Shown here piece by piece: positions 1 to 7,800 of a stretch of DNA of 64,000 bases (position 1 is the stretch's first letter; each line of letters starts with the position of its first letter). The notes beneath the pieces are model-generated. The model saw only the letters and a program-made list of their open reading frames with translations, was not told the DNA's origin and made no database searches. The position numbers and the translations under genes are program-made. This stretch comes from Paenibacillus contaminans (GTDB taxonomy: Bacteria; Bacillota; Bacilli; Paenibacillales; NBRC-103111). Location: contig NZ_QMFB01000007.1 in NCBI RefSeq assembly GCF_003285015.1, forward strand, positions 124,001 through 188,000, given 5' to 3'.

Positions 1-72
1 GCGCAAGGCCGGATTATGGATGCCGACGGCCGCCTCGGCTCGATCGGAACCGGTTCGTTTCGCGTTACTTAA
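1..72 (+). CDS. 3' end of an upstream gene (partial, unidentified)
   Basis: An open frame runs in from the window edge and stops at TAA 70-72. It encodes 23 residues ending in GTGSFRVT. The fragment is too short to assign a family. It lies 59 bases before the FadF-like gene on the same strand, so it may belong to the same transcription unit, but this is only positional. Confidence 0.35.
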   Translation, partial: AQGRIMDADGRLGSIGTGSFRVT

Positions 73-131
73 ATTTTGGTTGCGGAGTCAGGCGCTAACG
101 GATACACCGACATCGGGAAGGCGGTGCGACA

Positions 132-2303
132 ATGAAGCTTTACTTTGTTTCCGCAATGGCGAATTCATTGGCTGCTCTCTATGCGCAATCGGCTCCGGCG
201 GCGGAAGACAGAGGGAGCGGAACGTTTATGGCGATACATTTGGCGGCGGCTGTATTGGTGACGGGTTATGCCATTTTCTTGTTCGCGCACGTCGTATACA
301 GCCGTTATTTATTTATACGATTGGGCAGACCCGGAACGGATGAGATAAAGACGTCATGGAAAAAAAGGCTGAAGCATACGGCTGCTCAGATGTTCGGGCA
401 CGGCACGCTGCTGCAGGATTGGCGGAGCGGGGTCATGCATCTTGTTATCTTTTACGGCTTTATCGTGCTTCAGCTCGGCGCTATCGATTTGATCGTGCAG
501 GGTATAAATACGGACTGGCATTTGCCGCTGGGCGGCGTTTATCCGGCTTTCACGCTTAGTCAGGAAATCGTCGTTCTGCTTGTGCTCGCCGCAGTCCTGT
601 ATGCCGCATTCCGCAGATACGCGGAAAAGCTGCCGCGCTTAAAGAAGGGGTGGGGACCCGCGATCGTACTGCTGTTCATCGGGGGGCTCATGCTCAGTAT
701 TCTTTTCACTCTGGCTGCCAAACGCGTTTGGCTTGGAGAGGCGCCGTCAGGCTATCCGTTCGTTTCGTCGTTCATCGCCTCGCAATTCGAGACATTCGGC
801 GAAACGGCGAACGGCGTTATGTTTTATTCGGGATGGTGGGCGCATCTGCTCATTCTGCTTGCATTCCTCGTATACGTCCCTCAATCGAAGCACGCGCATA
901 TTTTGTTTGCACCCGTCAATTTGTTCATTCGCAGCGTCAGCCCTCATGGCCGGCTCGAACCGGTGAATTTGGAAGATGACGATGCGGAGACGTTCGGCGT
1001 AAGCAAGATCGAGCAATTTACGCGCAACCAGCTTACGGATTTGTACGCTTGCGTGGAGTGCGGCCGCTGCACCTCGTCGTGTCCGGCGTCGGGTACGGGG
1101 AAAATGCTGTCTCCCATGCATTTGATCATTCATATGCGCGATCATTTGACGAATAAAGGAGCGGCGATTACATCCCGTACGCCATGGATGCCCGCTTTTG
1201 CGTTCTCGGGCAACGTGGCCAATCGCGTGGCTGCAGAAGCTTCGGCAATGGACGGGGATAAAACGAACGATACCGAGTTTACGCTCGAGCTGCTCGGCGA
1301 AACGGTGACGGATCAGGAATTATGGGCTTGTACGACCTGCCGCAATTGCGAAGACCAATGTCCGGTCGCGAACGAGCATGTCAGCTTTATCGTCGACATG
1401 CGGCGTTATTTGGTGTTGACGGAAGGCAGCTTGCCTGCCGAAGCGGGGCGAGCGCTCATGAATATCGAGAGGCAGGGCAATCCTTGGGGGCTGAGCAGAC
1501 AAGATCGGGCGCGCTGGAAAGACGGTCTAGGGGGGGGCGATCCGGCTCCGTCGATTCAGGACGGGAAGCCGTTCGAGTACTTGTTTTATATCGGATCGAT
1601 GGGAGCATACGACAAGCGCTGTCAGAAAATTACGCGCGCGTTCATCAGAATCATGAACCGAGCCGGCATTTCCTTTGCGGTTCTCGACAATGAGGAGACG
1701 AATTCGGGAGATACCGCCAGAAGGCTTGGCAACGAGTTTCTGTATCAGGAGCTAGCGCGCACGAATATCGGAATTTTTAACAAATACAAGGTGCGAAAAA
1801 TCGTAACGATCGATCCTCATGCCTACAATACGTTCAAAAACGAATATCCGGATTTCGGGCTCGGGCCGGATGTCGAAGTGTATCATCACAGCGAGCTGAT
1901 CGCGAGCTGGCTGAAGGAGGGGCGCATACGACCGACAATGAAGCTGGCGGAACGGGTAACATACCATGATTCGTGTTATCTTGGCCGCTATAACGGCATT
2001 TACGATGCGCCTCGCGATATTTTGTCCGCCGTGCCGGGTATCGACTTGGCCGAGATGGAGAGAACGGGCCGCAACAGCATGTGCTGCGGTGCAGGCGGCG
2101 GCCGGATGTGGATGGAAGAAAGCGAAGGCACGCGGGTCAATGTCTCTCGAACGGAGCAGGCGCTCGCCGTCAAGCCGACGATCATCGGCACGGCTTGCCC
2201 GTACTGTTTGACGATGATGAGCGACGGGACGAAAACGCTCGAAGCGGACGATCGCGTCCGCACGATGGATATCGCCGAGATCGTGGAAGCGGCTCTCGAA
2301 TGA
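132..2303 (+). CDS. fadF: FadF-like membrane Fe-S oxidoreductase
   Basis: A 723-residue protein of the type that sits beside acyl-CoA dehydrogenase genes in Firmicutes and is thought to pass electrons from fatty-acid oxidation to the membrane quinone pool. Residues about 35-255 form a NarI/cytochrome-b-like membrane domain with several helices. Two 4Fe-4S motifs follow: Cys307/310/313/317 and Cys400/403/406/410. The C-terminal half has two CCG-type domains. The second keeps Cys615, the CysCys pair 651-652 and Cys689/692. The first (about 482-590) has lost the usual cysteines (IGSMGAYD, EETNSGD and DPHAYN at the expected places). The start has a GGAAGG ribosome site 11 bases upstream; Met9 is an alternative. 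Family assignment is strong, the physiological partner is inferred. Confidence 0.85.
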   Translation: MKLYFVSAMANSLAALYAQSAPAAEDRGSGTFMAIHLAAAVLVTGYAIFLFAHVVYSRYLFIRLGRPGTDEIKTSWKKRLKHTAAQMFGHGTLLQDWRSGVMHLVIFYGFIVLQLGAIDLIVQGINTDWHLPLGGVYPAFTLSQEIVVLLVLAAVLYAAFRRYAEKLPRLKKGWGPAIVLLFIGGLMLSILFTLAAKRVWLGEAPSGYPFVSSFIASQFETFGETANGVMFYSGWWAHLLILLAFLVYVPQSKHAHILFAPVNLFIRSVSPHGRLEPVNLEDDDAETFGVSKIEQFTRNQLTDLYACVECGRCTSSCPASGTGKMLSPMHLIIHMRDHLTNKGAAITSRTPWMPAFAFSGNVANRVAAEASAMDGDKTNDTEFTLELLGETVTDQELWACTTCRNCEDQCPVANEHVSFIVDMRRYLVLTEGSLPAEAGRALMNIERQGNPWGLSRQDRARWKDGLGGGDPAPSIQDGKPFEYLFYIGSMGAYDKRCQKITRAFIRIMNRAGISFAVLDNEETNSGDTARRLGNEFLYQELARTNIGIFNKYKVRKIVTIDPHAYNTFKNEYPDFGLGPDVEVYHHSELIASWLKEGRIRPTMKLAERVTYHDSCYLGRYNGIYDAPRDILSAVPGIDLAEMERTGRNSMCCGAGGGRMWMEESEGTRVNVSRTEQALAVKPTIIGTACPYCLTMMSDGTKTLEADDRVRTMDIAEIVEAALE

Positions 2304-2318
2304 CATGCTGTTTTATCC

Positions 2319-2341
2319 GCTCCGGGCAGCCGGGGCTTTTT
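2319..2341 (+). terminator. Rho-independent terminator after fadF
   Basis: GCTCCGG pairs with CCGGGGC (one G-T pair) around a four-base loop and is followed by a run of T. It begins 16 bases after the fadF stop codon. Confidence 0.65.
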
Positions 2342-2488
2342 GTGTTTCGGGTTATCGATATCGAGCTTATTGCGGTATACCGGGGCGAGCGGACGACCGA
2401 GGAAGCATCGCGAACATGCTGAGGGAAGGGAAGCGGTTATTAGGCAATCCATAGACGCAAAATGGTGGCATGAAGCGACAGCCGGCTG

Positions 2489-2494
2489 TATAAT
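2489..2494 (+). promoter_or_regulatory. Possible -10 box for the MOSC gene
   Basis: A perfect TATAAT lies 51 bases before the MOSC start. The hexamer 17 bases upstream (TGGCAT, 2466-2471) is a poor -35 match, so the assignment rests on the -10 alone. Confidence 0.4.
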
Positions 2495-2544
2495 GATATC
2501 CATTCAGCAACTTGATAGGGAACGTAGTTTGAAGGGGGATTATC

Positions 2545-3222
2545 ATGAAGCCCAAAATCATTTCTTTGAACGTCGGCAAGCCGGCGTATATAGCGTACAA
2601 CGGCAAGACCGTGAGCACCGGAATCAATAAAACGTCAACGGCCGAACGGTTGTTTTTATCCGCGACCAATTTTGATGGGGACGGACAAGCCGATCTGAAG
2701 CACCATGGCGGCCCGGACAAAGCGGTTTGTGTATACTGCATCGAGCACTATCCGTATTGGGAGCGGGAATTGCAGCGGGAAATGGGACTCGGCGCATTCG
2801 GGGAAAATTTGACGGTGACCGGATTGACGGAGCCGACCGTACATATCGGGGATACGTTCCTGCTTGGAGAAGCGGTCGTGCAAATCAGCCAGCCAAGGCA
2901 GCCGTGCTTCAAACTTGCCGTGAAATACGGCGTGCCGGACATGCCGGTCAAGGTGCAAAACACGGGATATACCGGATATTATTTTCGTGTGCTGGAAGAG
3001 GGATATGTTTCCAAAGAAAGCCGGCTAACGAGACTCGCTGCGGACGGCGGAGGCATTTCAGTCGAGTTTGCGAACCGGATCATGCATCACGATAAGGAAA
3101 ATATGGACGGAGTGCGCCGGATATTGGCGGTAACTGCGCTATCCGCCAGCTGGCGCGCTACCTTCGAGAAACGGCTCGTTGGCATGGAGACGGACACGAA
3201 AGCCAGGCTGATCGGCGAGTGA
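2545..3222 (+). CDS. MOSC domain protein (YiiM/YflK type)
   Basis: A 225-residue MOSC-domain protein followed by a 3-alpha C-terminal domain, the layout of bacterial YiiM and Bacillus YflK. The MOSC fold is the C-terminal domain of molybdenum-cofactor sulfurases, and stand-alone members are linked to detoxifying N-hydroxylated compounds and to Moco-dependent reduction. The sequence shows the conserved DLKHHGG and the SQPRQPCFKLA region, whose Cys is the probable Moco-contacting residue. The start is set by GAAGGGGG nine bases upstream. No molybdenum-cofactor genes lie nearby, so the gene appears monocistronic. Length is normal for the family. The family call is secure, the substrate is not known. 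Confidence 0.85.
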   Translation: MKPKIISLNVGKPAYIAYNGKTVSTGINKTSTAERLFLSATNFDGDGQADLKHHGGPDKAVCVYCIEHYPYWERELQREMGLGAFGENLTVTGLTEPTVHIGDTFLLGEAVVQISQPRQPCFKLAVKYGVPDMPVKVQNTGYTGYYFRVLEEGYVSKESRLTRLAADGGGISVEFANRIMHHDKENMDGVRRILAVTALSASWRATFEKRLVGMETDTKARLIGE

Positions 3223-3337
3223 AACGAAAGTTGGCAGCGCGCCGGATGGTTATTGTTTGTGCAGCGGTCGCTAGGGAACATGCGATTCGGCTTCGCGGCG
3301 ACTGTTAATGCCATAAACTATTTTGTGGGATGCCTTT

Positions 3338-3384
3338 AAAGATTGTCTGCTAGCATCTCTGATGCGGCGGCAATCTTTTTTTAT
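3338..3384 (+). terminator. Stem-loop terminator after MOSC gene
   Basis: AAAGATTG (3338-3345) pairs with CAATCTTT (3371-3378), which merges into a T run. The loop is long (25 bases). It lies 115 bases after the MOSC stop. Confidence 0.5.
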
Positions 3385-3467
3385 ATACACCTCCCGTACG
3401 TGCAAACGGAGCTTCTAGCATATATAGGACCTCCCGATTATTGATGTTTCGGACGATTATTCTCGGC

Positions 3468-3497
3468 TTGACACGAAACCTATTGGTGTCATATTAT
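3468..3497 (+). promoter_or_regulatory. Sigma-A promoter of the SRPBCC-arsR pair
   Basis: TTGACA (3468-3473) and TATTAT (3492-3497) are separated by 18 bases. The -35 is perfect. A dyad occupies the spacer, which suggests direct repression by occlusion. The start codon of the SRPBCC gene lies about 180 bases downstream. Confidence 0.75.
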
Positions 3498-3523
3498 TTA
3501 AAAAGCGAAACCAAAAGGTTTCG
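3474..3523. promoter_or_regulatory. Tandem operator dyads (CGAAACC-N4-GGTTTCG)
   Basis: The perfect dyad CGAAACC AAAA GGTTTCG is at 3506-3523. A degenerate copy, CGAAACC TATT GGTGTC, is at 3474-3490, inside the promoter spacer. The two start 32 bases apart, about three helical turns, so bound dimers would sit on one face of the DNA. The ArsR-family regulator at 4103 is the obvious candidate ligand, by position only. Confidence 0.6.
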
Positions 3524-3675
3524 TAACGAAGGTTGCTTGACGGTATGAAACAGTATCGTTTGGCCGAAGCGGAGTAAAAATAACCTATTACCGGCTTGTC
3601 GTCAGTGCAGCAACCTAGGTTGGTTTTGACTTCAATTGGAACACGAATTCTTAAAGTTATAGGAGGATTTTAGAA

Positions 3676-4101
3676 ATGAACGACAATACGAATCAAACGC
3701 TTCCGGAAATACGTCAAACCTTGGTGATGAACGCCTCGATTCAAAAGGTTTGGGATGCCGTCTCAACGTCGGAAGGGATTGCGGCATGGTTTATGCCGAA
3801 TGATTTTCAGCCGATCGAAGGCTACGAGTTTCAAATAAACGCCGGTCCTTTCGGCATGTCGCCCTGCAAAGTGACGGAGCTCGATCCGCCGAACCGGCTT
3901 TCTTTTCGCTGGGGGGCGGAGTGGACGGTTACGTTCGAGTTAGTCGAGCAGGACGGAAAAACGGCGTTTACCTTAACTCATGGAGGCTGGGATCCGGACA
4001 AGGTTACCGAATTCGGTCAACCGCATTCGGTTGTGCGCGAGACCATGGCCGGCGGCTGGGTAGGCATTGTCAAGAAGCTAGGCGCTTATGTAGAGGGCTG
4101 A
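3676..4101 (+). CDS. SRPBCC/AHSA1 domain protein
   Basis: A 141-residue soluble protein of the SRPBCC (START/Bet v1-like) fold, AHSA1 subgroup. These proteins form a hydrophobic cavity and are widely coded next to ArsR-type regulators; their ligands are mostly unknown. Typical features are the N-terminal RQTLVMNASIQKVWDAVS strand-helix, the IAAWFMPNDF segment and the C-terminal helix with GGWVGIVKKL. The start has AGGAGG seven to ten bases upstream. The arsR gene begins one base after the stop, so the two are almost certainly co-transcribed from the promoter at 3468. Confidence 0.85.
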   Translation: MNDNTNQTLPEIRQTLVMNASIQKVWDAVSTSEGIAAWFMPNDFQPIEGYEFQINAGPFGMSPCKVTELDPPNRLSFRWGAEWTVTFELVEQDGKTAFTLTHGGWDPDKVTEFGQPHSVVRETMAGGWVGIVKKLGAYVEG

Positions 4102-4102
4102 T

Positions 4103-4498
4103 ATGGCTGTTCCGGATCCGAAACATGACGTTTTCCAAGCCATTGCCGATCCGACTCGCCGCAAGCTGCTGAATTTGCTGTCGCATGAGGAAATGCCGGT
4201 TACCGCGATCAGCGGACATTTTACGATGAGCAGAACGGCTGTGTCCAAGCATCTTCGCGTATTGGCGGATGCCGGGCTTGTGAAGGAGCGCAAAGCGGGC
4301 AGAGAGACGAGATATCGTCTCGAGCCCGAGCCGCTGCTCGAATTGAAGCGCTGGTTATCCTATTACGAGCGGTTTTGGGAAAATAAACTGTTTGCGCTTC
4401 AAAGATTCGTCGAGTCGAACGAAACCGACGGCGCCGCTTCGCCGGTCAAACCGGAGCTCGTCGAAGGGCAAGCCAAGCACAAGCCGCAAACAAGGTAA
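4103..4498 (+). CDS. ArsR/SmtB-family winged-helix regulator
   Basis: A 131-residue winged-helix repressor. The family signature is clear: IADPTRRKLLNLLS, then HFTMSRTAVSKHLRVLADAGLV as recognition helix and KAGRETRYRLEPEPL as wing. There is no CVC or other obvious metal-binding cysteine motif, which places it with the non-metal-sensing SdpR-like regulators paired with SRPBCC genes. The start is one base beyond the SRPBCC stop. It probably represses its own operon through the dyads at 3474-3523; that link is inferred. The C-terminal 25 residues are low-complexity and probably disordered. Confidence 0.85.
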   Translation: MAVPDPKHDVFQAIADPTRRKLLNLLSHEEMPVTAISGHFTMSRTAVSKHLRVLADAGLVKERKAGRETRYRLEPEPLLELKRWLSYYERFWENKLFALQRFVESNETDGAASPVKPELVEGQAKHKPQTR

Positions 4499-4515
4499 CA
4501 TAATAAATATTATGT
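4498..4515. repeat. Palindrome copy 1 near niaP
   Basis: ACATAATA-AA-TATTATGT, two perfect 8-base arms, overlapping the arsR stop codon. Together with the following AAACTAA it forms a 25-base block that recurs at 5992-6016 with one difference. It may be an operator, but a terminator lies between it and niaP. Confidence 0.6.
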
Positions 4516-4528
4516 AAACTAATACCCG

Positions 4529-4561
4529 AATGCTTCGTCAATTCTTGACGAAGCATTTTTT
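4529..4561 (+). terminator. Strong rho-independent terminator after arsR
   Basis: A 13-base perfect stem (4529-4541 with 4545-4557) closes a three-base loop and ends in a run of seven T. Confidence 0.9.
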
Positions 4562-4669
4562 GCAATTTATGAACCCGATGACGCAAACGAAATGCACCCA
4601 AACATAAAGATGAACCATTTTGCAAATATTATCCTCAAATCTTGCATGCTTAAGAATGGAGTCCGCTAT

Positions 4670-5887
4670 ATGGAAAATGCCGCACGGGTTTATGAACCGA
4701 AAAATCGCAAGCTGTTGATAAGCGCAGGTTTAAGCTGGTTATTCGACGCCATGGATGTGGGCATGATCTCGTTTATCGTCGCCGCATTGGCGGTAGATTG
4801 GAACTTGGGCGCTCAACAAATCGGTCTCATCACTGCGATCAATTCGGTCGGCATGGCGGCAGGAGCGGCGGTTGCCGGCACGATGGCGGACCGTTACGGA
4901 CGGCGGTCGGTTCTGCTCTGGACGCTGCTGCTCTTCTCGGCGGCCAGCGGATTGTCGGCCTTCGCTTCGAGCTTCTTTGTTCTTTGTGTGCTTCGGTTCG
5001 CCGCAGGCTTCGGACTCGGAGGCGAGCTCCCGGTTGCATCGACGCTCGTTTCCGAATCGGTTCCGATCAAAGACAGGGGACGCGTAGTCGTGCTGCTCGA
5101 AAGCTTTTGGGCGGGGGGCTGGATTTTATCGGCGCTTATCGCATACTTCGTCATTCCCGAATACGGCTGGAGAACGGCTTTTATGATCGGAGCCGTGCCG
5201 GCGTTGTACGCCATTTACTTGAGAACGGCAATAGAGGATTCGCCCAGGTTCACGACGCTGCAAAACACTAGGTTAACGTTCGTCGAGCGGATTACAACCG
5301 TATGGTCGGCGAAATACCGGCTGTCGACCGTCACGCTTTGGATCATGTGGTTTACAGTGGTGTTTTCCTATTACGGCATGTTTCTTTGGCTGCCCTCGGT
5401 CATGATGATGAAAGGCTTCAGTCTTGTCAAAAGCTTTCAATATGTGCTGATTATCACGCTTGCGCAGCTTCCCGGCTATTTTACGGCAGCATATTTGATC
5501 GAGAAAGCGGGCAGAAAATTCGTGCTTGTCGTATACCTGCTTCTGACGGCTGCCAGCGCAATCTGGTTTGGAAACGCGGAGACGGAAGGCGCGCTTATTG
5601 CGGCCGGCATATGTTTATCGTTCTTCAATCTGGGGGCATGGGGCGGGATGTACGCTTATACGCCGGAGTTATATCCTACGGCCATTCGCTCCACCGGCGT
5701 CGGATTAGCTTCTTCCTTCGGACGGATCGGCGGCGTGCTCGGCCCGTTTATAGTCGGACTGCTGATAGCAAAAGGGGTGTCCGTTACGGCGGTGTTTATG
5801 ATGTTTTTTATAACGAACGTTGTCGGGGCGCTTGCTGTCTTGGTATTTGGCAAGGAAACGAAGGGGACGGATCCGGATGCCGAGTAA
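4670..5887 (+). CDS. niaP: MFS transporter, NiaP-like (niacin permease)
   Basis: A 405-residue, 12-helix major facilitator. It closely resembles B. subtilis NiaP (YceI), which imports nicotinate: WLFDAMDVG at the start, GLGGELPVASTLVSE in helix 4-5, SYYGMFLWLPSV and AYTPELYPTAIRSTG in the C-terminal half. The sugar-porter hallmarks ADRYGRR (loop 2-3) and the final GKETKG are present. I chose ATG 4670 because GGAG lies eight bases upstream and the family begins there; ATG 4592 would add 26 unlikely residues. The gene stands alone. Two matching palindromes flank it, and in Bacilli niaP is repressed by NiaR, but no niaR gene is here. A related organic-acid or sugar substrate cannot be excluded. 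Confidence 0.75.
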   Translation: MENAARVYEPKNRKLLISAGLSWLFDAMDVGMISFIVAALAVDWNLGAQQIGLITAINSVGMAAGAAVAGTMADRYGRRSVLLWTLLLFSAASGLSAFASSFFVLCVLRFAAGFGLGGELPVASTLVSESVPIKDRGRVVVLLESFWAGGWILSALIAYFVIPEYGWRTAFMIGAVPALYAIYLRTAIEDSPRFTTLQNTRLTFVERITTVWSAKYRLSTVTLWIMWFTVVFSYYGMFLWLPSVMMMKGFSLVKSFQYVLIITLAQLPGYFTAAYLIEKAGRKFVLVVYLLLTAASAIWFGNAETEGALIAAGICLSFFNLGAWGGMYAYTPELYPTAIRSTGVGLASSFGRIGGVLGPFIVGLLIAKGVSVTAVFMMFFITNVVGALAVLVFGKETKGTDPDAE

Positions 5888-5989
5888 TACGTTTCATGAA
5901 GGGCTCGGGTGTTTTCGCTTGGAACGCGGGTTGTTTTTTAGGACAGTTGAATCGAAGTAATGTGTTCTTCAGTCCTTTCACATTATAAG

Positions 5990-6011
5990 TTACATAATAA
6001 TTATTATGTAA
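5990..6011. repeat. Palindrome copy 2, between niaP and sleB
   Basis: A perfect 22-base palindrome with core ACATAATAATTATTATGT, followed by AAACTAA. It shares 24 of 25 bases (5992-6016) with the block at 4498-4522 in the same orientation. It lies 62 bases before the sleB start. Confidence 0.65.
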
Positions 6012-6073
6012 ACTAACTGTGCGTGAATAATTCCTAACCTATATTTCCATATTAAGGGCATGGAGGTGACGGT

Positions 6074-6766
6074 ATGCGCGGAAAGCTTATGCGGTTTGTA
6101 CCGTTTATGGCGATTCTCGTACTCGCAGCCTGTTTGCTGCTCCCGACAAAAACATTTTCCTTCGGAGGCGCCACGCTTAAATACGGGGCAAGCGGAGGGG
6201 ACGTATACGAGCTGCAAGGGCGGCTCAAGTATTTAGGCTATTACAACGGCAATATCGACGGCATTTTCGGGTGGCAAACGTATCAGTCGGTCCGCAATTT
6301 TCAATGGAAATTCGGCATGGCGGTGGATGGCATAGCAGGGGCCAAAACGAAGGATATGCTCGTGCGCGCCACAAAAAATTGGAGCGGAGGCACTTCCGGG
6401 ACCGGCGCGTACAGCGCCCAAGACATGCAGCTGCTGGCGCAGGCGATTTACAGCGAAGCGCGGGGAGAGCCGTACGTCGGACAAGTTGCCGTGGCCGCCG
6501 TTATTTTGAACAGGGTGCGAAGTCCGCTGTTCCCGAATACGATTTCGGGCGTCATTTTTCAGCCCGGCGCGTTTACTGCGGTGGCTGACGGGCAGTTTTG
6601 GCTCACCCCTAACCAAACGGCGCGAAATGCCGCCAGAGATGCCGTAAACGGCTGGGATCCTTCAGGCTCGGCGCTTTATTACTTCAATCCAAAGACGGCG
6701 ACATCCGCTTGGATATGGTCCAGACCGCAAATCAAACAGATCGGAAATCATATTTTCACCAAATGA
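6074..6766 (+). CDS. sleB: Spore cortex-lytic enzyme SleB
   Basis: A 230-residue secreted hydrolase. Residues 1-32 are a signal peptide. Residues about 34-100 are a peptidoglycan-binding domain (GDVYELQGRLKYLGYY, DGIFGWQTYQSVRNFQ). The rest is a Hydrolase_2 (SleB/CwlJ) catalytic domain with the conserved LAQAIYSEARGEPYVGQVA, in which the Glu is the probable catalytic acid, and ILNRV. SleB is a lytic transglycosylase acting on muramic-lactam cortex during germination. It is shorter than B. subtilis SleB (about 305 residues), mainly in the linker. The usual partner ypeB does not follow. The start has GGAGGTG seven bases upstream. A palindrome lies in its promoter region. Confidence 0.85.
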   Translation: MRGKLMRFVPFMAILVLAACLLLPTKTFSFGGATLKYGASGGDVYELQGRLKYLGYYNGNIDGIFGWQTYQSVRNFQWKFGMAVDGIAGAKTKDMLVRATKNWSGGTSGTGAYSAQDMQLLAQAIYSEARGEPYVGQVAVAAVILNRVRSPLFPNTISGVIFQPGAFTAVADGQFWLTPNQTARNAARDAVNGWDPSGSALYYFNPKTATSAWIWSRPQIKQIGNHIFTK

Positions 6767-6770
6767 ACGG

Positions 6771-6798
6771 AGGGTTCGCTTAACGGCGGCCCTTTTTT
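6771..6798 (+). terminator. Possible terminator after sleB
   Basis: A weak GC-rich hairpin (AGGG with CCCT) is followed by six T. The stem is imperfect. Confidence 0.4.
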
Positions 6799-6966
6799 CG
6801 GTTAGACCGATGGCGGAGGATGCGCTTTGCTTACTTCCCGCTCCTCTGAGAGTCCGGCTATCCGCTGCAAAGGATCGATTTCCTTGGCTTAACGAGAAGG
6901 AATAGGCTATAATGAAAATGCCTTAATCGAACTGGATTTTTAACCGGAAGCAAAGGGGATTAGCGC

Positions 6967-7695
6967 GTGATTTCGATTCGCAATTTGACGAAGCAGTACG
7001 AGTCGGGGCAAGAAGTGCTGAAGCAGATCAGCCTGCAAATTGACGACGGCGATTTCGTGGCGCTGCTCGGCGTAAGCGGCAGCGGCAAGAGCACGATACT
7101 TCGCTGCTTGACCATGCAAGAGAAATGGACTAAAGGCCAGCTTATATACAATGGGGAAGACGTTACGGCAATGAATCTTCTGCAGCGCCTCAAGCTTCGC
7201 ACGGAATGGGCGTATTTGCACGAGAAGCCGCAGCTGAATCCGAATAAATCGGCGCTTAAAAACGTACTTTCCGGAAGATTTTTCGAGACGCCATTATGGC
7301 GTAAAATAATCGGGAAGCCTGCGATGGACGAGCATATGCTGGCTATGGATTTGCTTGAGAAGGTGGGCATGCTCGACAAAGCGCATGAACGCGTTTCCAA
7401 ACTGAGCCATGGCGAGCAGCAGCGCGTTGCGATTGCCAAGGCGCTAGTCAAGGGCGCCAAAATGATCGTAGCGGACGAGCCGGTATCCGGACTGGAGCCG
7501 GAATCCGCCATTCAAGTCATGCAAGATTTGAAGCACGTCTGTCAGAAGCAGCAAGTAACGGTCGTATGCAGTCTTCATCAAATCGAATTGGCGGAGCGTT
7601 TTGCCACGAGAATATGGGGGCTGTCCCAAGGGAAGATCGTAGTCGACATTCCGGCTAGACGATTGACGATGCGGGAGAAGGATCTTATTTTTTAA
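6967..7695 (+). CDS. Orphan ABC ATPase, PhnC-like, with altered motifs
   Basis: A 242-residue ABC ATP-binding protein most like the phosphonate-importer ATPases (PhnC). Walker A is GVSGSGKST and Walker B is MIVADEP. Several active-site motifs differ from consensus: the Q-loop Gln appears as Glu (LHEKPQL), the signature reads LSHGEQQR instead of LSGGQQQR, and the D-loop reads SGLEPE instead of SGLDP. The H-loop His is kept (SLHQIELA). No permease or binding protein gene is adjacent. The GTG start follows AAAGGGG at nine bases; the first in-frame ATG is much later. It may serve a distant permease or have a non-transport role. Function is uncertain. Confidence 0.7.
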   Translation: MISIRNLTKQYESGQEVLKQISLQIDDGDFVALLGVSGSGKSTILRCLTMQEKWTKGQLIYNGEDVTAMNLLQRLKLRTEWAYLHEKPQLNPNKSALKNVLSGRFFETPLWRKIIGKPAMDEHMLAMDLLEKVGMLDKAHERVSKLSHGEQQRVAIAKALVKGAKMIVADEPVSGLEPESAIQVMQDLKHVCQKQQVTVVCSLHQIELAERFATRIWGLSQGKIVVDIPARRLTMREKDLIF

Positions 7696-7743
7696 AATCT
7701 CAGCATGTATATCTAGGATGGCGAAACCACTTATTCTTAATTT

Positions 7744-7758
7744 CTTTAATTATTAATC
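7744..7758. promoter_or_regulatory. Candidate ROK operator, site 1 (DUF4091 gene)
   Basis: CTTTAATTATTAATC, with a perfect 11-base core TTAATTATTAA (7746-7756). It lies 43 bases before the DUF4091 start codon. It matches the core found at five other promoters of the locus. Confidence 0.65.
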
Positions 7759-7800
7759 ACATAAACTATTTATTGAATGCGTGAAGGAGAGCGTGCGGTT

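Larger units (their letters stand above)
3223..3675. other. Intergenic region between MOSC gene and SRPBCC gene
   Basis: These 453 bases carry no convincing gene. They hold a terminator (3338-3384), a strong sigma-A promoter (3468-3497), two related dyads (3474-3490 and 3506-3523) and a leader of about 170 bases before the SRPBCC start. The stretch 3223-3337 shows nothing I recognise. Confidence 0.6.

Noticed and set aside
20-343. Open frame overlapping the start of fadF
   Set aside because: It is out of frame with fadF, shows no family pattern and has no ribosome site.
4498-6011. Calling the niaP-flanking palindromes NiaR boxes
   Set aside because: NiaR controls niaP in Bacilli, but I cannot match this motif to a known NiaR consensus and no niaR gene is in the window.
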